Shown one piece after another: positions 9,005 through 17,693 of a stretch of DNA of 64,000 nucleotides. The DNA is from Micavibrio sp. UBA2137 (lineage in GTDB: Bacteria > Pseudomonadota > Alphaproteobacteria > Micavibrionales > Micavibrionaceae). The notes beneath the pieces are model-generated. The model was not told the origin of the DNA. It did not search any database and saw only the letters and a program-made list of their open reading frames with translations. Position numbers and translations under genes: made by a program. Within the stretch, counting starts at the first letter, position 1. Each line of letters opens with the position of its first letter. The DNA lies in assembly GCA_002328415.1 (NCBI GenBank), contig DCXL01000003.1, positions 46,542-110,541 on the forward strand, in the 5' to 3' direction.

Positions 9005-10120
9005 ATGAGCGAATCCAATACAAAAGTTCTTCTTTCCAGTGGCGGCACAGGTGGACATGTTTTTCCTGCGATTGCCTTGGCCAATGATTTGAAATCACGG
9101 GGCTTCACGGTGCATCTGGCAACAGATAAGCGCGGGCAAGCCTATCTTGAGGGCAAAAACGCAACGGATTTACTCTACACAGTCCTTTCCTCTGGAACGC
9201 TTCGTCCCGGTATTAAGGGTAAAATTATAGGCGTGTTCAGCATGATGCGTGGTTATTTGGCGGCACGTAAACTGATTAAGAGTTTTAAACCTGACATTGT
9301 TGTTGGCTTTGGAGGATACCCGTCCGTTCCTGCTGTTCTTGCGGCGCAACGTATGGGGCTGAAAACTGTGCTTCATGAACAAAATGCGATCGTAGGCAAG
9401 GCAAACCTCTACCTTGCACCCAAGGCCGAGCGTATTGCGCTGTCCTTACCGGGTGGGCAAGGATTGGATGTTGCCGATAAAATGCGCACGGTTGAAACAG
9501 GCAATCCCGTGCGTGCCGATATCGCTGCGCTTTATACAAAACCCTATCCCGCACTTAAGATGGATGACACGCTTAACCTGCTTGTCTTTGGCGGGTCACA
9601 AGGCGCAAGTGTCTTTAGCGACGTTATCCCGCAAACACTAGAGAGCTTGCCTGAAAATTACCGCAAACGCATTGCCATTACACAACAATGCCGTAATGAG
9701 GAAGAAAAGGTCAAAACGCTTCAGCGTTATCAGGAGTTTGGGATTACAGCCTCGTGCGACACATTTTTCAAGGACATGCCAGCGCGCATCGAAAAGGCAC
9801 ATTTGGTGATTGCGCGCTCGGGTGCGTCAACGGTGGCAGAACTTGCCGCTGCTGGGCGTCCAGCTATTTTCGTCCCTTATCCGCATCACGCAGACCAGCA
9901 ACAAATGCGCAATGCAGAGGCCGTCGCAGAAGAGGGCGGTGCTTGGGTTATGCCTGAAAGTGGGTTTACGCCAGATGCCCTGCAGGCAAGGCTTGAGACA
10001 TTCCTGCAAAACCCAGAAACGCTTTTCCGTGCGGCAGAGGCAGCGCGTAATGCTGCCAAGCCAGATGCGGCCAGAAAGCTAGGTAATCTGGTCACAGCCC
10101 TTGTTTTGGGTTGGAATTAA
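9005..10120 (+). CDS. murG: UDP-N-acetylglucosamine--N-acetylmuramyl-(pentapeptide) pyrophosphoryl-undecaprenol GlcNAc transferase
   Basis: MurG adds GlcNAc to lipid I to form lipid II on the inner face of the membrane. The 371-residue GT-B protein has the first glycine loop GGTGGH at residues 13-18, then HEQNAIVGKANL and GNPVR. The second glycine loop is VFGGSQGAS, and the donor-binding ARSGASTVAELAAAGRPAIFVPYPHHADQQQ region follows in parts. Gene order ftsW-murG-murC is conventional. The stop is followed by a 25-bp gap to the chosen murC start. Confidence 0.96.
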   Translation: MSESNTKVLLSSGGTGGHVFPAIALANDLKSRGFTVHLATDKRGQAYLEGKNATDLLYTVLSSGTLRPGIKGKIIGVFSMMRGYLAARKLIKSFKPDIVVGFGGYPSVPAVLAAQRMGLKTVLHEQNAIVGKANLYLAPKAERIALSLPGGQGLDVADKMRTVETGNPVRADIAALYTKPYPALKMDDTLNLLVFGGSQGASVFSDVIPQTLESLPENYRKRIAITQQCRNEEEKVKTLQRYQEFGITASCDTFFKDMPARIEKAHLVIARSGASTVAELAAAGRPAIFVPYPHHADQQQMRNAEAVAEEGGAWVMPESGFTPDALQARLETFLQNPETLFRAAEAARNAAKPDAARKLGNLVTALVLGWN

Positions 10121-10145
10121 GAAAAGTTCGCAAGGTATTTATCCC

Positions 10146-11564
10146 ATGAAAAACACTCCCCTAGAGGTTGGCACACTTCATTTCGTTGGCATTGGCGGCA
10201 TCGGCATGTCGGGCATTGCCGAGATTTTGCAATCTCTCAATTATGAGGTGCAGGGTTCAGACATCAAAGAAAGCGGAAATGTTGAACGTTTGCGCAATAA
10301 AAACATCCCTGTTGTTATTGGACATGATGCAGGTAACCTTGTGAATGCTGATGGGGAGAAGGTCAGCGCAATCATCGTGTCATCTGCCATCAAGCAAGAT
10401 AATCCTGAATTGGTTGAAGCGCGTCGTTTAAAAATTCCCGTTGTCCGTCGTGCGGATATGTTGGCTGAACTGATGCGCTTAAAGACCGCGATTGCCATTG
10501 GCGGAACACACGGAAAAACAACAACGACCTCACTTGTGGGCGCCCTTCTTGAGGAGGCGCATTTGGACCCAACTGTTATTAATGGTGGTATTATCCACGC
10601 CTATGGCACAAACACGCGCCTTGGACAAAGCGAGTGGATGGTGGCCGAGAGTGATGAAAGCGATGGGTCGTTCACGCGCCTGCCTGCCACGATAGCCGTC
10701 ATTACCAATATCGACCCTGAACATATGGACCATTATGGCAGTTTTGAAGAGGTTAAGGCTGCCTACCAAAGCTTTGCCGAGAATATCCCCTTTTACGGCT
10801 TTGCCGTTTTATGCCTAGACCATCCAGAGGTCCAATCTCTTTTGCCAAAACTGACTGACCGCAAATGCGTGACATATGGATTTTCAGCGCAGGCGAATGT
10901 GCGTGGTATTAATGTTGACTTTGACCAGCAAGGTGCAAAATTTGATGTCGAGATTAAAGGACAAGATGGCGAAAAGAGGATGCTGAAGGATATGCGCTTG
11001 GGCTTGCCAGGCGAACATAACATTCAAAATGCTTTGGCTGCGATTGCCATTGCCCATGAAATTGGAATTTCCGAGGACACAATTCGCAGTGCGCTTCTTA
11101 AATTTAAGGGTGTGCATCGCCGCTTTACATTAAAAGGCGAGGTGCATGGCGTGCGCATTATTGATGACTATGGACATCACCCTATTGAAATTAAGGCCGT
11201 ATTGAAGGCCGCGCGCCAGACCCTAGCTAATTCACAAGGTCGCGTGATTGCATTGATGCAGCCGCATCGCTATTCACGCCTTAATGACCTGATGGATGAT
11301 TTCTGCAACAGCTTTAATGATGCAGATACTGTCCTTGTCACGGAAGTCTATGCAGCGGGTGAGGCGCCACTAAAGACAGCCAATTCCGATATTCTGGTCG
11401 AAAAAATCAGGGAATGCGGGCATAGTGATGTGACGAAGGTGATTGATTTGGATAATGCTGTTTCGCATATTTCATCAAAGATGAATGAAGGCGATATTGT
11501 GATTTGTTTGGGCGCTGGAAACATTACCGAATGGGCGGCGGCCTTACCTGAAAAACTGAAATAA
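10146..11564 (+). CDS. murC: UDP-N-acetylmuramate--L-alanine ligase
   Basis: MurC adds L-alanine to UDP-MurNAc, the first peptide step. Family features are the N-terminal HFVGIGGIGMSGIAEIL Rossmann loop, the ATP loop GGTHGKTTTT at residues 119-128, SDGSF, and IDDYGHHPIEI in the C-terminal half. The ATG at 10146 is chosen because it sits a few residues before the conserved start and has AAGG about 10 bases upstream. A TTG at 10101 in frame would overlap murG and add 15 residues without family support. The product is 472 residues, the normal size. Confidence 0.95.
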   Translation: MKNTPLEVGTLHFVGIGGIGMSGIAEILQSLNYEVQGSDIKESGNVERLRNKNIPVVIGHDAGNLVNADGEKVSAIIVSSAIKQDNPELVEARRLKIPVVRRADMLAELMRLKTAIAIGGTHGKTTTTSLVGALLEEAHLDPTVINGGIIHAYGTNTRLGQSEWMVAESDESDGSFTRLPATIAVITNIDPEHMDHYGSFEEVKAAYQSFAENIPFYGFAVLCLDHPEVQSLLPKLTDRKCVTYGFSAQANVRGINVDFDQQGAKFDVEIKGQDGEKRMLKDMRLGLPGEHNIQNALAAIAIAHEIGISEDTIRSALLKFKGVHRRFTLKGEVHGVRIIDDYGHHPIEIKAVLKAARQTLANSQGRVIALMQPHRYSRLNDLMDDFCNSFNDADTVLVTEVYAAGEAPLKTANSDILVEKIRECGHSDVTKVIDLDNAVSHISSKMNEGDIVICLGAGNITEWAAALPEKLK

Positions 11565-11586
11565 AAAGAAAGCCTTTAACGACCTT

Positions 11587-12555
11587 ATGTTTTCAGAACT
11601 CTTTAAAATGGATGAATTACCACCTGTGCGCGGGCGCTACTCGCAAGATGTACCTATAGGAACAAACGGGTGGTTTCGTGCAGGGGGTGGTGCTGATGTT
11701 CTGTTTAAACCTGCCGACCAAGAAGATTTGATCGAATTCCTGCGCGCCTGCCCAGGGCATATTCCTGTGACAACATTTGGCGTTCTGTCTAATTCCATTA
11801 TTCGTGATGGTGGCGTGCCGGGCGTTGTTGTGCGCTTGGGACGCGGCTTTGCAGAAATTGACCAAGAGGGCAAGGATACACTTGTTGCTGGTGCGGCCGC
11901 ACTTGATTTTAATGTAGCAATTTCTGCCGCGCGGTTTCAGATTGCAGGCCTCGAGTTCCTAAGCGGTATTCCAGGCACAATCGGTGGCGCCTTGCGCATG
12001 AATGCGGGCGCTTATGGGACGGAAACCAAGGATGTGTTGCAAGAGGCGTGCTATGTCGACCGCGCAGGACAGCTCGTCCATTGTACGGCAGAGGAGCTGG
12101 ATATGTCCTATCGCCATTGTGGTGCGCCACAAGACGCCATTTTCCTCTATGCAAAGCTGAAGGGGCATGCGGGCAATACGGAAGAAATTGAAGGGCGCAT
12201 TGCCGAGATCAAGGCCAAGCGCGAGGAAACCCAGCCTGTGAAGGCCCGTACAGGTGGCTCAACATTTGCAAATCCAAGCGCTGAGGAGCTGGCAGCGGCA
12301 GGTTTGCCAGAGGATATGAAGGTCTGGCAGTTGATTGACAACGTTGGCGGTCGCGGTCTCATTGTTGGTGGTGCGCAAATGTCAGAGAAGCATTGTAATT
12401 TCATGATTAACACGGGCGAGGCCACAGCGCAGGATTTGGAAGATTTAGGCGAAGAAATCCGCCGACGCGTCTTGCAAGAATTTGGGATAACACTAAGATG
12501 GGAAATACGGCGCATAGGCCGCCCGCACAATAACCGCAATGTCTTGTTGCAATAG
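11587..12555 (+). CDS. murB: UDP-N-acetylenolpyruvoylglucosamine reductase
   Basis: MurB is the FAD- and NADPH-dependent reductase that turns UDP-GlcNAc-enolpyruvate into UDP-MurNAc. The 322-residue protein has the FAD-binding GIPGTIGGALRMNAGAYG region around residues 128-145. The RTGGSTFANP segment carries the catalytic serine, and the Mur-B C-terminal NFMINTG...LEDLGEEIRRRV block follows. The spacing between these elements fits the alphaproteobacterial type. It lies 22 bp after murC and 18 bp before ddl. Confidence 0.95.
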   Translation: MFSELFKMDELPPVRGRYSQDVPIGTNGWFRAGGGADVLFKPADQEDLIEFLRACPGHIPVTTFGVLSNSIIRDGGVPGVVVRLGRGFAEIDQEGKDTLVAGAAALDFNVAISAARFQIAGLEFLSGIPGTIGGALRMNAGAYGTETKDVLQEACYVDRAGQLVHCTAEELDMSYRHCGAPQDAIFLYAKLKGHAGNTEEIEGRIAEIKAKREETQPVKARTGGSTFANPSAEELAAAGLPEDMKVWQLIDNVGGRGLIVGGAQMSEKHCNFMINTGEATAQDLEDLGEEIRRRVLQEFGITLRWEIRRIGRPHNNRNVLLQ

Positions 12556-12573
12556 GATTTAAGGAGAACACTC

Positions 12574-13536
12574 ATGGCAAAGAAAGTCGCACTACTTGTT
12601 GGAGGCTGGTCAGCCGAGCGTGAGGTTTCTCTGAATAAAGGCAAGGCCGTTGAAAAAGCGCTCATTGAGGGTGGTTATGATGTCACCACCATTGATGTGA
12701 CCAAAGATTTGAATAAGCTTATTGAGGCGCTAACCCCTAAACCTGATGCGGTTTTTAACAATCTTTACGGCACAGGGGGCGAGGATGGCACAATTCAGGC
12801 TGTTCTGGATATGCTTGAAATTCCTTACACACACTCACCGATGCGCGCCTCTGCCATTGCGATGGACAAGCCTTTGACCAAGGCGTTGGCTGGAACAGTT
12901 GGCATTCCATCAGCTTACGGCGTTCTTTCCACGAAGGAGGAAGTGCTTAAAGGTCATGTGATGGAGCCGCCTTATGTTGTGAAACCACCGCGTGAAGGGT
13001 CAAGTGTTGGTATTCGTCTTATCATGGAAAACGATAATCAAAAGGCGCTGGATGAGGAAAGCTGGACATTTGGAGACGAGGTGTTGGTTGAAAAATACGT
13101 GTCTGGACGTGAACTAACCGTTGCGATTTTAGATGGCAAAGCACAGGCTGTAACCGAGATTATTGCCAAGACAAAGTTTTTTGATTACGAGGCAAAGTAC
13201 GAAGATCAGACAACAGAATATATAATGCCCGCAAAAATTCCTGAAACAACGACCAATTTAGCCTTGGAATATGCCGAGCGTCTGTATACTCTATTAGGGT
13301 GCAAAGGGTTAGCCCGTTGTGACTTCAGATATGATGAATCACAGGGTGAAAAAGCATTGTTTCTTCTTGAAATAAACACACAGCCCGGTTGCACACCTGA
13401 ATCTATTGGCCCTTCTCAGGTCATCTATAACGGAACATCTTTTGTCGCACTTTGTGCGCATCTTATTGAAACGGCGTCATGTCAAAGAAACGAAGTAAAA
13501 TTGTCACAAAAAGACGAAAATCGTCTTTCAGCCTAG
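12574..13536 (+). CDS. ddl: D-alanine--D-alanine ligase
   Basis: Ddl is the ATP-grasp ligase that makes the D-Ala-D-Ala dipeptide used by MurF. The 320-residue protein shows the N-terminal LVGGWSAEREVSLNKG, the GEDGTIQAVLDMLEIPYT segment, PPREGSSVGI in the ATP site and LEINTQPGCTPES near the C-terminus. Its last 19 codons overlap the start of ftsQ by 58 bp in another frame. The C-terminal ETASCQRNEVKLSQKDENRLSA tail reads as lysine- and serine-rich because ftsQ encodes a basic N-terminus there. AGGAGA before the ATG supports the start. Confidence 0.95.
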   Translation: MAKKVALLVGGWSAEREVSLNKGKAVEKALIEGGYDVTTIDVTKDLNKLIEALTPKPDAVFNNLYGTGGEDGTIQAVLDMLEIPYTHSPMRASAIAMDKPLTKALAGTVGIPSAYGVLSTKEEVLKGHVMEPPYVVKPPREGSSVGIRLIMENDNQKALDEESWTFGDEVLVEKYVSGRELTVAILDGKAQAVTEIIAKTKFFDYEAKYEDQTTEYIMPAKIPETTTNLALEYAERLYTLLGCKGLARCDFRYDESQGEKALFLLEINTQPGCTPESIGPSQVIYNGTSFVALCAHLIETASCQRNEVKLSQKDENRLSA

Positions 13537-14321
13537 CGCCCCTTCTGAAAAAGGGCGTGCTTGCCCTTGCCGTTATTGGCTTTCTGCTCTGGGCGGGGGT
13601 ATCTCTTAGGGTGACAGGTACAATAGATCGCACGCAAAAGGCCATCACGCATAGCTGGGTTAGCGCAACAGCTGATATGGGCTTTGTTGTCAAAAATATT
13701 TATGTCGAAGGGCGTTACTTTCTTGACCGCGCGGATTTAGCGGCGGTCACTACAATCAAGAAAAATGATCCGCTTTTGGGTGTTAACCCAGAGGGCTTGG
13801 GCGAAAAAATCAGTGCGCTTAACTGGGTCAAATCAGTGAAGGTCAGCAGACAACTTCCTGATAGTGTCAAAATCGAAATTACAGAACGTGTGCCTATGGC
13901 GCTTCTGCGCAATGCGGATAAATCGCTTTCACTTGTTGATTGGGATGGCCATGTGATTACTTACTCTCCTGATGCGCGTTTTGCCAATTTGATTATTGTA
14001 ACAGGCAAAGGGGCTGCCGAGGCTTTGCCAGATTTCTTACCTATTTTGGCGGCCGAGGAAGGGCTCTTTAAAGAAATTGCCTCTGTTCAATATGTAGGTG
14101 AACGCCGCTGGAATTTGTTCACACAAAATAATATGCGTATCCAGTTGCCAGAAGATGAAATTGGTTTTGCGCTTGCGCGTGTTGCCAGAGAAAATGAAAC
14201 TGATGATTTACTGGCGCAAGCCCTCAGCGATATTGATGCGCGTTATCCAGACCGCCTGATTGTACAGGCCAAGGAAGGCGCTGAACCAAAACTAATTAAA
14301 ACCGGACATCACCGCAAATGA
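13479..14321 (+). CDS. ftsQ: Cell division protein FtsQ
   Basis: FtsQ (DivIB) is the bitopic scaffold that recruits FtsB/FtsL and FtsWI. The 280-residue protein has a strongly basic cytoplasmic N-terminus (KKRSKIVTKRRK), one membrane segment around residues 29-46 and a POTRA domain from about residue 68. The POTRA domain contains the conserved V-x-x-IYVEGR pattern and WVKSVKVSRQLPDSVKIEITERVP. A beta domain follows. The start overlaps ddl by 58 bp. The ATG at 13479 has no clear ribosome site, so translation may depend on ddl. Its stop overlaps ftsA (ATGA). Confidence 0.92.
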   Translation: MSKKRSKIVTKRRKSSFSLAPLLKKGVLALAVIGFLLWAGVSLRVTGTIDRTQKAITHSWVSATADMGFVVKNIYVEGRYFLDRADLAAVTTIKKNDPLLGVNPEGLGEKISALNWVKSVKVSRQLPDSVKIEITERVPMALLRNADKSLSLVDWDGHVITYSPDARFANLIIVTGKGAAEALPDFLPILAAEEGLFKEIASVQYVGERRWNLFTQNNMRIQLPEDEIGFALARVARENETDDLLAQALSDIDARYPDRLIVQAKEGAEPKLIKTGHHRK

Positions 14322-15586
14322 GTAATTCTGTATTTCCTAAAGACTCCGTCTTTGCCGCCCTTGACGTGGGCTCAACAAAAATTGCCTGTATTATTGCACG
14401 CACCATAGATGATAAGGGCGGGCTTGAGATTGTAGGTGTGGGGCATCAGAAATCAAAAGGCATAAAAAACGGCGTTGTTGTTGATATTGCCCAGGCCGAG
14501 GAAGCTATTCGTCAGACGGTGCACACGGCCGAAACCATGGCGCAAAAGGCAATCAAGGGCTTTCCGTTGCGTGATATGGTGTTGTCCGTTCCCGCCTTTT
14601 ACAGCGACAGTCACGCCGTTGATGTTGATATCCAGATTTTGGGCCAAAAGGTGACAGAACACGACATTAAACGTGCCCTTTCCCGTGCCCAGTCCAAGGC
14701 CACATCCGAGGCGCGCGAGTTGATCCACACAATCCCCGTGGGTTATACCCTTGATGGGAAGCCCGGTATTCAGGACCCTTTGGGCATGACAGGGCACCGT
14801 TTAGGTGTTGATATTCACTTACTTGATGGTGACCTTTCAGCCCTGAAAAATCTGGCCAATTGTGTCGAGCGTTCGCATCTGGATATTGTGGCGCTTTGTA
14901 ATGCTCCTTATGCCGCTGCACTGTCCACACTCGTAGAGGATGAAATGGAGCTGGGTTGCACGCTCATTGATATTGGCGGGGGCAGTACATCCTTTGCCGT
15001 TGTTCAGCAAAACCGCCTGTTATATGCGGGCGGGATTCCTGTTGGCGGGCAGAATGTGACGTCTGACATTGCGCAAGGCATGACGACTTCGCTGGCCGAT
15101 GCCGAGCGTATCAAGACACTCTATGGCTCCACCATGGCCTCCTCTCAAGATGAAAATGAATTTATCAATGTGCCACCACTTGGTGAGGGTGGGTTTCCAG
15201 AGGAAAACCACGTGCCGCGCTCGCTTCTTGTCAGCATTATTCAGGCGCGCATGGAGGAGATCTTCGAAATGGTGCAACAGGCGCTCAGTGATTCAGGGGT
15301 GGCTAATAATGTAGGCCGCCGCCTTGTGTTGACAGGTGGGGGAAGCATGCTCCCAGGTGTGGCAGAGCTTGCGCAAAAAATCATGAATAAGCAGGTGCGC
15401 CTTGGCCAGCCTGTCAAATTTACAGGATTGCCCGATTCAACATCAGGGGCGCCGTTTTCTGTACTGACGGGCTTGTTACATTATGCGACCAAGCGGGCTG
15501 ATGAAATGCCCCACGAGATTGAGCTCTCAGGGGAGAGCGGGTCATTGTGGGAGCGCCTTCAGGGGTGGTTTAAAGAAAATTGGTAA
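14318..15586 (+). CDS. ftsA: Cell division protein FtsA
   Basis: FtsA is an actin-fold ATPase that tethers FtsZ filaments to the membrane. The 422-residue protein starts with FAALDVGSTKIACIIAR, the phosphate-1 loop. It has the 1C subdomain region with PVGYTLDGKPGIQDPLGM, the phosphate-2 loop LIDIGGGSTSFAVV, and TGGGSMLPGVAELA near the end. The last residues (LWERLQGWFKENW) form a plausible amphipathic membrane-targeting helix. The start overlaps the ftsQ stop by 4 bp. A gap of 273 bp, unusual in this cluster, separates it from ftsZ. Confidence 0.96.
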   Translation: MSNSVFPKDSVFAALDVGSTKIACIIARTIDDKGGLEIVGVGHQKSKGIKNGVVVDIAQAEEAIRQTVHTAETMAQKAIKGFPLRDMVLSVPAFYSDSHAVDVDIQILGQKVTEHDIKRALSRAQSKATSEARELIHTIPVGYTLDGKPGIQDPLGMTGHRLGVDIHLLDGDLSALKNLANCVERSHLDIVALCNAPYAAALSTLVEDEMELGCTLIDIGGGSTSFAVVQQNRLLYAGGIPVGGQNVTSDIAQGMTTSLADAERIKTLYGSTMASSQDENEFINVPPLGEGGFPEENHVPRSLLVSIIQARMEEIFEMVQQALSDSGVANNVGRRLVLTGGGSMLPGVAELAQKIMNKQVRLGQPVKFTGLPDSTSGAPFSVLTGLLHYATKRADEMPHEIELSGESGSLWERLQGWFKENW

Positions 15587-15590
15587 ATTT

Positions 15591-15617
15591 TTGGATAACT
15601 TTATCCACTTATCCACA
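15591..15617 (+). promoter_or_regulatory. DnaA-box-like cluster between ftsA and ftsZ
   Basis: TTATCCACT (15601-15609) and TTATCCACA (15609-15617) lie head to tail, sharing one base, and TTGGATAAC (15591-15599) is an inverted partial copy. TTATCCACA is a perfect match to the DnaA-box consensus TTATNCACA. The sites are about 240 bp upstream of the ftsZ start, within the only long gap in the cluster. DnaA is known to act as a transcription factor for division genes in Caulobacter, so a role in ftsZ timing is plausible. This is inference; no -10/-35 pair was recognised with confidence in the remaining gap (15618-15846). Confidence 0.5.
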
Positions 15618-15859
15618 TTTTATGATGGAACGCCTCTTTTCAGAACAGTCGTCCTCTGCAAAACTAAATTCATGAATCGTATGAGTCGTTTAGGCGAACT
15701 TGTTAGGTTAAAGGTTCTGATATTTCTTAATTGTGGAAGCGAAGTTATATTAGAAAACCTGTCTATTACTTGAGATAGAGGCTTTTCAAAAGGCTGGCGC
15801 TCCCATACGATAAATATATTGATTCGTTTCACTCTCTCTTCTTCCAGGAGATAACCTTT

Positions 15860-17602
15860 ATGATAAATGTGCGTATGCAACCTACAGAAAACAGAAAATT
15901 CTCCCCTAAAATTGCAGTAGCTGCTGTCGGCGGTGCCGGTGGAAATGCTGTGGATAACATGATACATGCTGGCATGCAGGGCGTTGATTTCATCGTCTGC
16001 AATACTGATGCACAGGCGCTTGATGCTTCGCTTGCTGATACACGTATTCAACTTGGCAGTGATGTCACGAAAGGCCTTGGCGCTGGTGCAAGACCAGATG
16101 TCGGTCGTATGGCGGCTGAGGAGTCACTGGAAGAGGTTCTCGCACACCTTGAAAATGCCAATATGGTTTTTGTCACCGCTGGTATGGGCGGTGGTACAGG
16201 AACAGGGGCAGCCCCTGTGATTGCACGTGCGTGCCGCGAGCGTGATATTCTAACTGTTGGTGTTGTGACAAAGCCGTTCCATTTTGAAGGTACTATGCGC
16301 ATGAAGGCCGCAGAAGAAGGTATTCGCGAGCTTCAAGAATATGTCGACACGCTGATTGTCATTCCAAACCAGAATTTGTTCCGTATTGCTAATGAGAAAA
16401 CAACATTTGCTGAAGCCTTTAAAATGGCTGACAGCGTGTTGCAATCAGGTGTACGCGGAGTTACTGACCTTATCGTTAATCCAGGACTTATTAACCTCGA
16501 CTTTGCCGATATCCGTTCCATTATGTTGGAAATGGGTAAGGCTGTTATGGGAACGGGCGAGGCCACAGGCGACAAGCGTGCGATTGAAGCCGCCGAAAAA
16601 GCCATTTCTAATCCGCTTCTTGATGACATGTCTATGAAAGGTGCCAAGGGCGTTATCATTAACGTCACAGGTGGCGAGGACATGACGCTCTTTGAAGCAG
16701 ATGAAGCCTGTAATCGTATCCGTGATGAGGTTGATCCTGATGCCAATATCATCTTTGGAACATCTTTCGATGCCAACATGGAAGGCGTTATGCGCGTGTC
16801 TGTTGTGGCAACAGGGATTGATAAAGAAGTTGCGCGCAAAACATATTCAGGCACAAATCCATCTGTTCTTAACCGTGCCAAGCCACGCACAACTGCGACA
16901 CAACAGCCTGTACGTCAGCAAGTCACAGCAGCATCTGGTTACGCCCCTGGTTTGACACAAACTCAGGTTGTTTCTGGTATGCAACCAGTACAAAAGCCTG
17001 TTGAAGAGGTGCAAGAAAGCGTTACTGAAACACCTTCTGACTTGTTTGAGGCGCAAGCATCACAAGTTGAGCAGGAATACGCACCACAGCAAACACCAGA
17101 CCAGCCATATGTCCAGCAGCAGCCAGAACAAGAAGTTGTTCAGGCAACGGGCACAACAGGCTCTCTACGTGGGTCAACATATGGTGAGTCCTTTATTCCA
17201 CCTGCACCTGCAACATCTGCTAACTTTGCACAAACATCTGATGCAGGTCAAAGCTATGCAAGCCTGAGTGCCGCACCCCAAGGTGGACAGACAGGCACAC
17301 AAACAGAGGCTACAGCACAGACAGAAAAAGCCGCGACTTCATTGAATTTGCGCCCACCAGTTCCTGGTGCAAGCAAACCTGTGAAGAAGCAATCGCAAAG
17401 TTTATTCGAGCGTATTACAAGTGGCTTCAAGCATGATGACGAGGATGATTTTGGTACACAAAATCGTATTTCAGCTGAAACAACAGAGGTCTCTGATACA
17501 GCCGCCCAAGGCAAACTCAATATCGAGAGCGCGTCAAAGCCGGCATCTTCAGTTGAAGATGAGTTGGATATTCCAGCATTTTTGAGACGTCAGACAAACT
17601 AA
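15860..17602 (+). CDS. ftsZ: Cell division protein FtsZ
   Basis: FtsZ is the tubulin-like GTPase that forms the cytokinetic ring. The globular domain has VGGAGGNAVDNM and VCNTDAQAL near the N-terminus, the tubulin signature GMGGGTGTGAAP around residues 109-120 and the T7 loop region NLDFADI. At 580 residues it is much longer than the enterobacterial protein. About 230 residues after the core form a linker rich in Gln, Pro, Thr and Glu, and the C-terminal peptide DELDIPAFLRRQ is conserved for FtsA binding. Long linkers are usual in alphaproteobacteria. AGGAG lies 8 bases before the ATG. It is followed by a terminator, so it ends the dcw unit. Confidence 0.97.
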   Translation: MINVRMQPTENRKFSPKIAVAAVGGAGGNAVDNMIHAGMQGVDFIVCNTDAQALDASLADTRIQLGSDVTKGLGAGARPDVGRMAAEESLEEVLAHLENANMVFVTAGMGGGTGTGAAPVIARACRERDILTVGVVTKPFHFEGTMRMKAAEEGIRELQEYVDTLIVIPNQNLFRIANEKTTFAEAFKMADSVLQSGVRGVTDLIVNPGLINLDFADIRSIMLEMGKAVMGTGEATGDKRAIEAAEKAISNPLLDDMSMKGAKGVIINVTGGEDMTLFEADEACNRIRDEVDPDANIIFGTSFDANMEGVMRVSVVATGIDKEVARKTYSGTNPSVLNRAKPRTTATQQPVRQQVTAASGYAPGLTQTQVVSGMQPVQKPVEEVQESVTETPSDLFEAQASQVEQEYAPQQTPDQPYVQQQPEQEVVQATGTTGSLRGSTYGESFIPPAPATSANFAQTSDAGQSYASLSAAPQGGQTGTQTEATAQTEKAATSLNLRPPVPGASKPVKKQSQSLFERITSGFKHDDEDDFGTQNRISAETTEVSDTAAQGKLNIESASKPASSVEDELDIPAFLRRQTN

Positions 17603-17624
17603 TTCACGTCACACAAATATATCT

Positions 17625-17660
17625 AAAAAGCCTTTAGCCAAACGGTTAAGGGCTTTTTTT
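17625..17660 (+). terminator. Rho-independent terminator after ftsZ
   Basis: AAAAAGCC pairs with GGCTTTTT (about 17625-17632 and 17651-17658), and the inner TTAGCC/GGTTAA extends the stem around an AAAC loop. The run of seven T residues at 17654-17660 completes the signal. It lies 23 bp after the ftsZ stop and marks the end of the dcw transcript. Confidence 0.85.
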
Positions 17661-17693
17661 GTGGAACTATTGAAACAAATATGTTTTAACGTA

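Noticed and set aside
15620..16051. An ORF of 143 codons on the minus strand opposite ftsZ
   Set aside because: It overlaps the strongly supported ftsZ start in antisense, has no ribosome site and no domain.
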